A DNA stretch of 64,000 nucleotides, from positions 10,796,501 to 10,860,500 of the forward strand of contig OZ005613.1 in assembly GCA_963930655.1 (NCBI GenBank), in the 5' to 3' direction. The translations under genes and the position numbers were made by a program. How positions within the stretch are numbered: position 1 is the stretch's first letter; each line of letters begins with the position of its first letter. Below the pieces are notes generated by a model that was not told the DNA's origin, did no database searches, and saw only the letters and a program-made list of their open reading frames with translations. Below, piece after piece: positions 44,641-54,855 of the stretch. This stretch comes from Myrica gale. Its lineage: Eukaryota > Streptophyta > Magnoliopsida > Fagales > Myricaceae.

Positions 44641-47600
44641 GGAGGTGCAAACGGTTCAACTTTCTTGGTGTTGTATGCTGTCACATGATATGGTTGCTGA
44701 AACAAAAGGGTATATTCACTATTCCTGATGCGTATATACTCCCCAGATGGAGAAGAGATGCTAGGAAGTTAGCTGTGTCGGCTAGCAAGTCACATACTAC
44801 GACCGAGCCGACCCTCATAAGGGTGGTAAACTGCCGGAGATACGTAAACCAATTTGCATCAATGTGTCATCAATATGGGGCTAGAACTAAATCTTGGCCA
44901 ATATTTGATCGTTACTATCAAGGACTACAACAGGAGCTTGCTCAGTTGTCAGATGATGAAGATCCTACTGTCACTATTAGTGGCCCTATTAGTGCCGGTT
45001 CTGGAGTGGGTATTGATATAGATATTGTTGCGAAAGGTTTCAAGTGTCGTCCGCTGAAGCATCAAGGAAATAAGCGACTAAAGAGCGCACTTGAACAAAG
45101 AATTATTCTGGTCGTAATCGTGGACGTGCTCGTGGCCGTGTAGGTGCACGTGCTTTGTCACAACCAATTGCTCGTCGTCTGCCACTACTTGACGAATTGG
45201 AGTTAGAGGTATGTTTGCATTATTCTTCAGTTATGAACTTGAATTAGATTTACTATAACAATGCAAATGGTTCAGTACATATCTAATGTACTCCTCTTTC
45301 GTAGGACGAGGAAAAGGCCGAGGAGGAGGATGAGGAGTGTAAGACCCCGAAGAAACCTTGCTTGGACAAGGCATGATTTTATGTTAAGAAAATGCATGTA
45401 TAATTATTTTGAATTTCTAAAATAGGATGTTATGATTTTAAATGCTATGGATGAGATTTTAAATCTATAGTAACCAATTTCATGTTGCTAGATTAATTGT
45501 ATAATTTCCTTCAATATTCTTGATTTTAATTTTTGAAGGATTTTCTTATGAATGATTTTAGATTATTAAGACTTGCATGTTAGGCTTAGAAACCTCAAAC
45601 AATGGGCTGACATTGGGCTACCCATGTATGGCCGGTTATTAGAGGTATTTGGGCCTTGAAGTTATGACATATGGGCTGCCCAAGTACATGTGATGATGGG
45701 CCCTTGAAGTGAGATATTGGGCTGCCAAGAGGCATTGGGCTGCCATGAGGCTTATAACATGTGGTGTATATTGGGCTTATAATGGCATGCTAATGGGCTG
45801 CCAAAATAAACATGGTAATGGGCCTAGTAATGGTGCTATTGGGCCTTAAGAAAGTTGGACATTGGGCCCAAGCCCTTAGACTTATGAATTGGGCTTTAGG
45901 TGGTAATGTTGGGCCTTGGATTAAGGATTTATTGGGCTGCCCAATGGGCCTTGAAGTCAAGTTTATAATATGAGATTAGTATTGCTAAACTTCATTTATT
46001 TTACTAAGTAAACTAGGTAGTTGGAATTCAACCAAGTTAACTAAATGGGGAACAAGTTTCAAACTAGAAGTTGGATTTATGTGGAGGGGGGAGATACACG
46101 TGAATGACATTAGGGTTTGAATTCTTGTGGTGCAAAATATTATACTAGAAAGGCAAGGGAGACATGAGGGAGACAAAAATTGTAAAAGCTGAAAAAAGAC
46201 ATGGAAAAGGAAAGAAAAACCTCTTGGCCGAATTTCTTGGCTACATGCACTTCATTTTGCCTCTTGTGAGAACCCTTACACGCCTAACACCACCCTCACA
46301 CACTCATTCACTCATTTTGACACCCTTTGGTCGACCAACACAAGCCAAGAGAAAGGGAGAGAAAGAGAGAAACCAAGGCCAAACCGAAACCAAGAGAAAG
46401 GGAGAGAAAGGTGAGGAACCAAGGCCAAACCGAAACCCTTGGCCCCAAAGGCTGAGATTGAGCTGCTGTCAAGGAGGTTTTGGGTAGGAGAAGAAGGAGG
46501 ACAAGGAAGAAGAAGAAGGTGAAGTGAAGAGGTGTTGTGCAAGGGAAAAAGGGAAAAAGAAAACAAGGGAAACACTAAGGTAAAAACTGGATCTTGTTTT
46601 CCTCTTGATGGTCAAACCCTCTTGTGTTTAGATCTTAGGGTTTGAGTTGTTATGCTTGGATATGATGAAATCTGAATGACTAAGAGTATTAGGTTGCTTA
46701 GTAGGTGAAAAAGGGGAAGAAGCTTTCAAGGGATCAAAGGGGAGGAAGGAAGAACAACAAGGTAAACATGGATCTTGCATCTCTATGTTGGCCGAACCAT
46801 ATGGGGTTGGATATTGAGTTTTTGTTTTCTATTTTAGTTGGACTTTGAACATGGTTATGTGCAAGTGATAGATCTGGACATACATGCTTTAGATCTAAGA
46901 TTTAAATGTTGGAAAAATGCAAAGAATAGACAATGTATACTAGAAGAAGTTAGATCTAACCTAGGTTATGTTTTGTTGAATGAAAGTTGAATATTTTCTT
47001 AGATCTAGGGCTGTTGATGTGTCTAAAGTATAAATCTAGTCATGTGGATATTAATGATGAAGATATGAAGTTGATATATGCAAGATAGGTGATAAAATGC
47101 AAGGATGAGCAATGTATGTTAGAAAAAGGGTTAGACCTAGCCTAGGTTGTGCTTGGCCGAATGGTATGGTTGTTTTCCTTTAGATCTTGTGTTGTTTAGG
47201 TCTCTAAATGATAGATCTAGAGTTGGTGGTTGTATATGATGAAAATATGAAATTAATACATGCAAGACGGGTCATGAATGCAAAGGAGATGTATATTATA
47301 ATTTTAGCATGAAAAATATGGGATTTTGATGTATAGCCGAACCATGTATGCTTAGGTTTTCATGAGTGGATTGTATATGCTTAGATCTGGACATTGGCCA
47401 TGTTGTGTACAAAATTTATGACCTAATGCATGGTAGATGAGTGCTATGTGTAAAGAATGCATGCAAGGTGATAGAACCAAAGAAAACCTAGTGGTGTTGT
47501 GATATTTTGAGTTGGCCGAATATTGCTATGAGTATGATGTATTGTGTTGGTGCTTTGATTTATAGATCCTAAGTTGTGAAATTGTTGAATGGAGGATGGG

Positions 47601-49249
47601 ATCACCATTGGAGTAAAAGTTGTGATTAATTGGTGCATAATGGTAGTGGCCGAATGTTATAGTAATATGAAACCCTAAGTACCATTTATGATTTATGGAT
47701 TTTCATTATTGTGATGGATAAGGAAATTAGAGTTTAGGCTAGTGGGAATAAATATTGAAGAACCATGATCTTTTGATAAAATATTATTGGGAACCCTAGT
47801 TAAGATTTAATCATAGTTGGATATAAGGTTTTAATGGAGTACGTGTAATAAAAAGAGACTTAGGTTTAATTCTAAATCTATGAGTATTATTTAACCCTAA
47901 TCTATTAATTGATTAAAACCCTAATCGGGAATAGAGGTGTAAATATTTTGTAACATGGTTAATAATTTAATTACCTAAGTTTAGATAATATTAGAAGAGT
48001 AAAATACTTTAATTGATTAAAAGAATATCAGTGATTATATGTATATTATATATTTAATAATTACGTGCTATTTCTTAAAGACTAAGAAATATTTGAACCG
48101 CTTGTAGGCGATCTACGTGTTTTATACACTACCAAGGAGGACCGAGTGTAAGTGGACAGTAAGTATTTCTTTTCAAAACTGGAATGACACACTGCATCGT
48201 TTCATGAACAAGTATGGATTTTAAGAAAGCATGACATGATATGAATTTCATGAACAAGCATGAATTTTAAGCAAGTATGAATTTTAAGCAAGCATGACAT
48301 GACATGTGCATTGCATGAATTTTTCAAGAAGAAAGTTATGCAATGATTTTTATGGAAAGAATATGAGAAGTTTTATGAAACGATAAGTTAAGATAAGGGG
48401 CACCGGTCGGTACCGTACCATCAAGATGGACTCCCATACCGAAGGACAATTGTGAGAAGGATGAGTGAATCCACGAGGCTGTGCAACCCACACTGAAGGA
48501 TATTGAGAAGGTGTGGTGCCTCCAAGGGTCATGTCTAGCCACTGAAGGACAAATGAGAGAAGGTGCGCTAGCTTGACCGAATGTAAGGTCTCCAAGGGAA
48601 ATCGAAGACGGTTCCAAAGGGAACGCACAACCCTGACTTCAGGGGTTAAATGGAGCGAGCCCACAAGTAAACGAGATGGAATGGTTGTGAAAGGCCAATA
48701 GTGGCACAAGTATGAATAAGTAATTTTCAAGGGCCTGGGGCCGAAATTAAGCAAGAGCATGTACATATCTATGACATGCATGTGCATCATTTATCAAGTT
48801 TATTCTCTTTCATGATTAAGCAAGCATAAGTCAAGAGCATGTTTCAAGTTATGTCTTTCCCTTACTGAGTCTTTTTGACTCACGTGTTTTTCAAAAATTG
48901 TGTCATTCCAGATGCCACAGGTGAAGAGAGTCAGGAGGACTACCTGACTTAGAAGTTCCCGGATGATATTCTTATTTTGAGTATGGTGACCTGATCGATG
49001 AGATCCGTCACTAATTGAATTCTGAACATTATATGTGTTTTGTATGAAAACTTAATGAGAACCCTGATTATGTACGATTAAGCTCGAATCCCTCGTGCTC
49101 TTGTATGTTTCCGCCGTAAGCAAGTAAGTAAGAACGCTGGAGCTATCCGGAGATAGTTCGCGGCTGTCACGTTTCCTGCGGGGTGCCGTTCGGGGCGTGA
49201 CAAGGAGGATGGGGGCGAGGAGGAGGATGAGGGCGAGGGCGAACGGTAA
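44641..49249 (+). pseudogene. FAR1/FHY3-like Mutator transposase C-terminal remnant, split by an LTR
   Basis: FAR1-family proteins are domesticated or active MULE transposases. From about 44641 the frame shows the SWIM-like end (CKRFNFLGVVCCHMI), then IPDAYILPRWRRDARK, characteristic of the FAR1 family. Next is a middle region rich in D/E and a 1-nt frameshift near 45070-45090. An RG-rich stretch (GRNRGRARGR) follows, then an intron (donor at about 45210) and an acidic last exon (DEEKAEEEDEE). A 3.87-kb solo LTR interrupts that exon. The frame resumes directly after it and ends with TAA at 49247-49249. The N-terminal and catalytic parts are absent. Confidence 0.75.
45338..49202 (+). mobile_element. 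3.87-kb solo LTR (long-LTR Ty3/gypsy type) with 5-bp target duplication
   Basis: The block begins TGTAAGACCCCG and ends GGGGCGTGACA (TG...CA). It is flanked by the 5-bp duplication AGGAG (45333-45337, 49203-49207). It has no internal retrotransposon sequence, so it is a solo LTR formed by recombination. Very long LTRs with such ends fit chromovirus Tekay/Del-type gypsy elements, which is an inference. It contains a cluster of TGGGC(C/T) motifs at about 45600-45960 and GAGTC..GACTCAC-type sequence near 48866-48885. Removing it and one duplication restores the acidic transposase exon. Confidence 0.9.
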
Positions 49250-49649
49250 CGGGACGATTTAGGAGCCTCGATGAGTTGTAGTAGCATTCTTCTGTAGGTG
49301 TTTCAACAGAAATCATCTTCTGCTAGGTTTCATGTAACATTCTTCTGTTGCCCTTCTGGTGCCTTCATTTATTTTTTCGTTCTTTCTAATTTACAACTTT
49401 ATAGTGCTTAATGTTTGTGAACTGTCTAACTTTAAGAAAGTAGAAAGGAATACATCTTAAACAGGGGAAAGTGATACTTTGAAACCATATGGTGGCAAAT
49501 GACCATTCTATAGGGTTAAGTAGCTTCATATTTATTAATAATGGTGCTAGCATGTACTCCCTTCCGTGTTCATCTGTTTGGAAATTTTCTCTTATCAGTT
49601 CTGTGTGTTTGCATTCTTCTTATCTAAGTTGGCATGTTCAATATGCAGT

Positions 49650-50003
49650 TTTGGTAGGCGTATTTGTGTTTGGCAGTTGCCAAGGCAGGAAGGATTGTTG
49701 CCAGATTTGAAGTTATGTGAACTATTTCATATTTCTGTTCATATTAGCTTCCTATAGACATATGGCTCTATTTGACCTGCTTCTGTGATTAGTCAAATAA
49801 AGTGAGTCTTTAATCATAGTCAAAATTAATGCGTGCATGATAACACATTCTGCATTGCTCATTCAACCAAAGTTAGCCAGGAGGTTTGGTAGGCCTATTT
49901 GAGTTTCGAAGTTGGCAACATAGGGGCTGTTGGCAGATTAAACTATTAAGTTTAGCTATTTCATATTTATGTTCATATTAGCTTCGCATAAGACATATGG
50001 CAG
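49650..50003 (+). repeat. Tandem duplication of about 115 bp, offset about 235 bp
   Basis: Segments 49650-49764 and 49885-50003 share TTTGGTAGGC.TATTTG, GTTGCCAGATT/GTTGGCAGATT and TTCATATTAGCTTC. The copies are moderately diverged. They lie between the transposase end and the Myb/SANT-like fragment. Confidence 0.72.
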
Positions 50004-50055
50004 TAGTAGTGAAAGGCGATTATCAGTTTGACATCTATTAACAGCTTTTTTGACT

Positions 50056-50390
50056 TACAGAAACACCCAAAAGCAAAGATGTTTCAGCAAAGAGGTCTTG
50101 AGAACTTCAACTTGCTTCGCCTTGTATTCAATAAGTCCACTGCTACTGGAGCACTAGCTCACGGGTCAATTGAACGACACATTCTTGGCAATGGCAAAGG
50201 TCTGCAAAGTTAGAACCCAGCACTTAAATTCTAAGATGGAATCTTCATATCCCAGCTGTAAGGCAAGTAGCCGACCTCCAACAAACTTGAATCAGGGCCT
50301 ACCTTCAGTTCGGGAGTGCATTGAAATCTGCAAGCAATATGGCAGTCCCCAAACCCATGCTGCGTTATGTTAACTTTGGTTGGAGAAGCT
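50056..50390 (+). pseudogene. Myb/SANT-like (Harbinger-associated) domain fragment
   Basis: After a plausible acceptor (TTGACTTACAG) the frame reads KHPKAKMFQQRGLENFNLL, matching the end of the plant Myb/SANT-like domain (AHPKAKKFR.RGC.NY..L). A later piece (NLNQGLPSVRECIEICKQYG) has the look of the linker that follows this domain in such proteins. It is isolated inside the MULE and on the opposite strand from the split Harbinger element. It could be captured sequence or an older insertion. Confidence 0.55.
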
Positions 50391-51189
50391 CTAGACTTAC
50401 GGTTTGAATGTTTGAAATGTATGATATCTTAGATAATATTAGAGTATCTGAATTTAAATTTACCATTTATAACATTATTATCGGTTCCAATGTTTGAAAT
50501 ATCTGAATCTTAAGATTTTATCTTTTAACTTCAAAATTTGAGAATTAATTGTAGGTAATTAATATAGAGACCGAGGAAGTAGGTACTTTGGTTGTGGACT
50601 CAAAGCAGACGTTATGTGTGACTGTCACTACCGTGAGAAAAAAGAGTTCTTCACAAAGCAGAACTAATCCAGTCCTTCAGCTTCACGTGGCGCCTCACTC
50701 TTGGAACATAAACAGTCACGAGAAAAAAACCGTGTGTGCTTACACCACCATTGTCACTACCGTGTGTCCAAGTATCTTAGTATGCTTACACTACCATTGT
50801 TACTTCTTGTAATGCCTTTATTGCTTTTCTTTAATCTTTTGTCCCATATTAGCTATGTATGAGAGCATTTGCATGGCGCAGAAAATGACAACATGCAGTC
50901 AGTTCAACTCCTGATCAGCTGAAGCAAAAAAAAAAATTAACTATTGTTTTTTGTTTTTGGTTCAAACATTGTTGGATGTGAACTCACAACATTCGTTTCA
51001 CATATTGAAAACCTGGTAGTGGGATTGTATATCTGCCGAAAGATTGGAAACAAACTAAAAAAGGTTGTACATTTTGGAAATAAATGGGAAAATTCCAAGA
51101 ACATCCTAAAAGTACAGACACATAAAAGTTCAATAGAACTAAAACTATTACAACAATACGTATTAATTAATCTTGGGAGGACTAATCAT

Positions 51190-51711
51190 TTACTTAACAC
51201 CAAGAGAAAACCCTACAACCAAAACAGAAATAAACAACACCCATGACGTTATCAGCTGCTGCCACAGTCGGTGACCATTTTCCTTCGATCTCTTAATTTC
51301 TCCATCCTTGACTTTCAAGTTGTTATTGGACCTTTGAAGCTTTTCCTCAAGCAATTTAACCCGTTCTTTGAAGCTATCAATCTCAACATCCTTTGTCTGT
51401 GATTTGGCAATCTCAGCCTCTAACTTCTCTTCCAGACGCTGCATTTTCACAATCAATAAAACTAAAGCATCATCATTTGTTTCAAATCCAACCGGGTAAT
51501 CAAGCCAATAAAAAAAATCGCATCCATGATTTTCACGTCCACTGTAGTTGGGGCAACCGAAAAATCGTCTACCAAAATTCTCTGGAGTGAAAGACCTCCT
51601 CACACTGGTGGAGATGCCACAGTTGCATCTCGGGTGTTCCAAAACCTCCCTAGGAGACCATCTCTTACTGCCACTACTCCGTGCAGTTGATATGGATGAT
51701 GACGATGTCAT
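51190..51711 (-). CDS. GRF-type zinc-finger, coiled-coil, membrane-anchored protein (MULE-borne)
   Basis: This intact 173-codon frame is transcribed inward from the right TIR. The N-terminal third holds a GRF zinc finger: Cys 29, 31, 53 and 64 with FGRRFFGCPNYSG and HGCDFFYWLD. GRF fingers bind single-stranded nucleic acid in other proteins. Residues about 88-148 are heptad-rich and charged (MQRLEEKLEAEIAKS...LLEEKLQRSNNNLKVKDGEI), a coiled coil. Residues 152-171 are hydrophobic (WVLFISVLVVGFSLG), a probable C-terminal membrane anchor. It lies opposite and convergent to the FAR1-like ORF, an arrangement like the two convergent genes of maize MuDR. It has no stop or frameshift, unlike everything else in the element. 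Its function is unknown. It could be an element accessory gene or a captured host gene. Confidence 0.75.
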   Translation of the reverse strand: MTSSSSISTARSSGSKRWSPREVLEHPRCNCGISTSVRRSFTPENFGRRFFGCPNYSGRENHGCDFFYWLDYPVGFETNDDALVLLIVKMQRLEEKLEAEIAKSQTKDVEIDSFKERVKLLEEKLQRSNNNLKVKDGEIKRSKENGHRLWQQLITSWVLFISVLVVGFSLGVK

Positions 51712-51900
51712 TCACCTTAAAGTGTCAGTCAGATTCCAATATTATTGACTAGGAAACAAACAACTCTTTGTTCTCAATTCTACTAAGAAACAAACTAACA
51801 ATATCACTATATCTATACAAGCAGTGACACTACTTCAAAGTTCTATACAAGCTGCCCCACAAAGTTACTCAACACAGTAGAAATGTTGGATCATCACTAG

Positions 51901-52161
51901 TCAATAGTTATTTAAACGAAGCACGCAATGCATAGATAGCCGACAGCTAACATCCCACAACCACCCATCAAAGCACACAGAGGTCACAATTGGACCACAC
52001 AGGTCACACGCCAACTTGTATTTCGTTGCTTCCACCTTGCACGAGAAATTCTTCAGGATGCACCAAATCTTTAATATCTTCCCAATACAAGTAATTAGAC
52101 CAAATCTTAAGATGCAAAACAAGCACTTTTGTAAGACTTTCTTATGCCCAACTTTAAGCAT
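51901..52161 (-). other. Unrecognised minus-strand ORF between the GRF gene and the right TIR
   Basis: An 86-codon open frame with many Cys residues (CLFCILRF, CDLCGPIV). It has no family match that I recognise and lies where a 5' UTR or upstream exon of the GRF gene would be. It may be chance. Confidence 0.25.
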
Positions 52162-52536
52162 AACCTTTTCTTGCAGGATAATGTCTTACGGGTCCAAGCT
52201 GGGGTAAGAAACATCAAAATGCTAGAAAAATTAATTCAACCCTCTTAAACACAGAGCCTGTACCAAAGAAGCCAACCAAAGCAAATAAACACGCCATAAC
52301 CATAATAACAAATAACCCTAACAACTACAGTAACAAACAACATTAACGACCATGTACCATGCGATTGTTCTTGTGTAGAATAGACACTGCAAGTCTACTA
52401 ATTTTTGGAAACACTTTGTTTCTGGTTAATCAATGGAATAATTTTACAAGTGACTACCAAAAAAACCTATTTAATTAGAATGGAAAGTGGGAACTCGACT
52501 GAAGGCTAAGGCTCGCTAGTTTTAATCAGGTGAGGA

Positions 52537-52881
52537 GGAGAAGAAAAACCTGATCTTTGAGTTTCCTATACTCCGTATTGTTGTAAATTCCACTTGAATT
52601 TTGGTTTCTTCCCCAGATCTGAGAACACAGGGAAAGCCTCGGTGCTTTCTTCGTCACTCGTCGAATTTTGGGGGGGAAAGGGCGAAATTTGGGGGAAGGA
52701 TTCGGGGAGGAGTCGAGATGTGTGAGATGGAACCGGGTTGAGATGGAGCGGGTTGGGTAGGAACGACAGGTCATCTCATTAATGTGCTGGCCAAAATCCA
52801 ACCGTCCAATGTAACTCATTTCATCCCCACCGTGTACTCACTCGACTCACACAAAGTTAAACTCACACTATAACCGACGCC
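52537..52881 (-). repeat. Right TIR of the 9.8-kb MULE
   Basis: Inverted partner of 43045-43373, with a 16-bp insertion (CTGTCGTTCCTACC...) relative to the left copy. Confidence 0.92.
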
Positions 52882-52890
52882 CTGCGAACA

Positions 52891-53160
52891 TGTTTTTTAT
52901 TTCGGGGTCCCAGCCAAATCCGATCTTTAATTTCAGCCCATTGAAGCGTTTACACTCATGTAGCAGATTCTCCAGTTTGGTTTTAATTTTTTGAGCATCT
53001 AAAGAGGGCACATAAATTTGCATGATGGTGGCTATGTGTTTGTAGTTGGGTTAACCCAGTTTCCCTTCCTTGACACGTCCCGTGTTGAACTCCTCCACGA
53101 CTAGTTCAATGAACCTTGCCACGCATTGCTAATCAGTCCATAGATATTTAGATGATGTCA
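52891..53160 (-). pseudogene. PIF/Harbinger Myb/SANT-like ORF remnant, cut by the MULE
   Basis: The minus strand codes a Myb/SANT-like DNA-binding domain: FIELVVEEFNTGRVKEGKLG, then a TAA, KHIATIM, LLHECKRFNGLKLK and GFGWDPEIKNMF. It breaks at the MULE's 9-bp duplication. Proteins of this type are the second ORF of plant PIF/Harbinger elements. Together with the transposase at 42089-42960 it shows the MULE sits inside one Harbinger element. Confidence 0.78.
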
Positions 53161-54149
53161 TAAAAGCCTAATTGAAAATGAGGCATAGGGAATTGTGAAT
53201 GATTTAACTAGCGAGCCCTACATACATCATGCAATTCCAAATAACATTTTTCGGCACTCTTTTAAAAATTCAATTTCTCTAAATTTTCACACCACATTGA
53301 AAATAAATAAAAATTGAATAACATTTTATCAAGCCGTATAGGCATGCCATATACCCCCATCCAAAAAATAAATGCTAGGGACATGATTTTTTTGGGTTTA
53401 ATTTGGACATGTATGCTTTCAATTGGAAGAAAACGGAACATCTATGCGTTCTTTTGCTTTGAACCGTTCAAGGTAGTAGATGAATTTTTTGGGAATATTG
53501 GTTGATGGTTGTGGACATTTTTGTTTTCATATATATATTTTATCATATCTATACATATAATCAACCACATTACCATTCCAAAAAAATAAAGGATCAAGCA
53601 AGAAAGATATCCCCAAAAATTAAGCAAGAAAAAATAAATGTACAATCTCAACACATGCTAAGCATCAATTTTGTGGTAGGAACCCTACTCTTGGTTTCAT
53701 CTATGCATGAATTTTGTGTTTCAAAAATAATATGACAAAGAAAATAAGGGTGTGTTGTCTTGAACTCACTGTATGTTCGGAAGCAATGGAGGACGAGGGT
53801 TGGGTGTCAATGATCCTCTCCTTCCCGGACCTAAGGAAATGGTGCTGAACATAGGGTTGACGACAGATAGTCCTCATTTGCCTAGATATTGAATGAAAAT
53901 TAGGCATATTTCAAGGAAATTTCAACTAGTGCTTATAAGCTTATAGCAAATTGAAGAATATATTGCACTAATCAAAGTATAAAAGTAGACATCAACATTA
54001 TACAAAAAGAGAGTTAAAAAACAAGAGACAGAAAAATGTTCGTTTCAACATGATATTTGCCTATTAGAATTGCTCCATTCCAGAACATGCATAGAGGGAA
54101 ATCACAGAGTTATATAATTCTTTGAGAAATTACAAACCTAAAGCCTAAT
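53161..54149. other. No recognisable gene
   Basis: AT-rich sequence without a motif I can name. It may include the 5' end of the Harbinger element. Confidence 0.35.
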
Positions 54150-54855
54150 TTGGTCCTGCAAGTGTCTATAAAACTCAACCACTTAATAAATTTGATGGGA
54201 CAGACTCGACTATCCCGACCTGAGGAAGACCTTGAAAACAAGCCATCAGCCAAGTATGAATGCCTTCTACAGGACAACCTCATCTATGTTCAAGTGCAAC
54301 GACTAGGGCTGCACAACCGGAATGCGGTCCGGTTTTTCGGACGGCATTCCGGTCCGGACCGCATTGCGGTCCTTAAATAATATAGGACCGGATCGGACCA
54401 CTTATAAGTGGTCCGGTCCGGTCCGGTTTCACTAAATGCGGTCCGGTCCGGACCACTTAAGTGGTCCGGACCGGTTTTAATTTTTTTTTAATTTTTTTCA
54501 ATTTTTTTAATTTTTTAAATTTTTTTCAAAATTTTTTTTAGGTTAATTTCAAATGGGAAGTGTATATAAAAATGTTAAGTTTTAGTTTAGATAAAAATTA
54601 AACTTTTTATGTTTATAATTTGTATTAAAAATATAAAAAATATTTTTTTTTTATTTTTTTAATAAATGCGGTCCGGTCCGGTCCGGACCGGACCGCATTT
54701 TTAAAAAAAGGACCGGACCGGACCGAAAATCCGGTCCGGTTTTCCGGTCCGGTCCGGTCTGCGGTCCGGTTCTGTTCACCCCTAGCAACGACTAGCGCAT
54801 GGACTATGTGAACTTCTAACAAAGATAGAGGCTCTAAACGAAACAGAGCATAAAA
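54150..54855 (+). pseudogene. Unrecognised exon-like fragment interrupted by a hAT-type element
   Basis: After a plausible acceptor (GATGGGACAG at about 54205) an open frame reads SRPEEDLENKPSAKYECLLQ and DNLIYVQVQRL. With the hAT element removed it continues AHGLCELLTKIEALNETEHK up to the LTR of the next retrotransposon. The amphipathic, compact composition looks like a real plant exon, but I cannot name the protein. It ends exactly where the copia LTR begins, so an insertion or a rearrangement truncates it. Confidence 0.5.
54305..54785. mobile_element. hAT-type non-autonomous element rich in GGTCCGG palindromes
   Basis: The 481-bp element has inverted ends AGGGCTGCACAACCGG and the complement of CTAGGGGTGAACAGAACCGG. 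It is flanked by an 8-bp duplication CAACGACT (54297-54304, 54786-54793; the match runs to 10 bp). Eight-base duplications and AGGG..CCCT ends fit the hAT superfamily. Both GC-rich arms hold about fifteen GGTCCGG motifs, including a perfect 20-bp palindrome centred on ACTTATAAGT. The core (about 54480-54660) is almost pure A/T. Confidence 0.85.

Larger units (their letters stand above)
43045..52881. mobile_element. 9.8-kb Mutator-like element (MULE) inserted in the PIF/Harbinger element
   Basis: Inverted repeats of 329 bp (43045-43373) and 345 bp (52537-52881) match closely apart from a 16-bp indel. Both begin GGCGTCGGTTATAGTGTGAG when read inward. The flanks carry a 9-bp duplication with one mismatch: CTGCAAACA at 43036-43044 and CTGCGAACA at 52882-52890. 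Nine-base duplications are the Mutator signature. Inside, a FAR1-like transposase tail runs from the left (plus strand) and a GRF-zinc-finger ORF from the right (minus strand). There is also a captured Rab5-like exon and a Myb/SANT-like fragment. Most of the transposase is missing, so the element is non-autonomous now. Without the solo LTR it would be about 6 kb. Confidence 0.88.
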
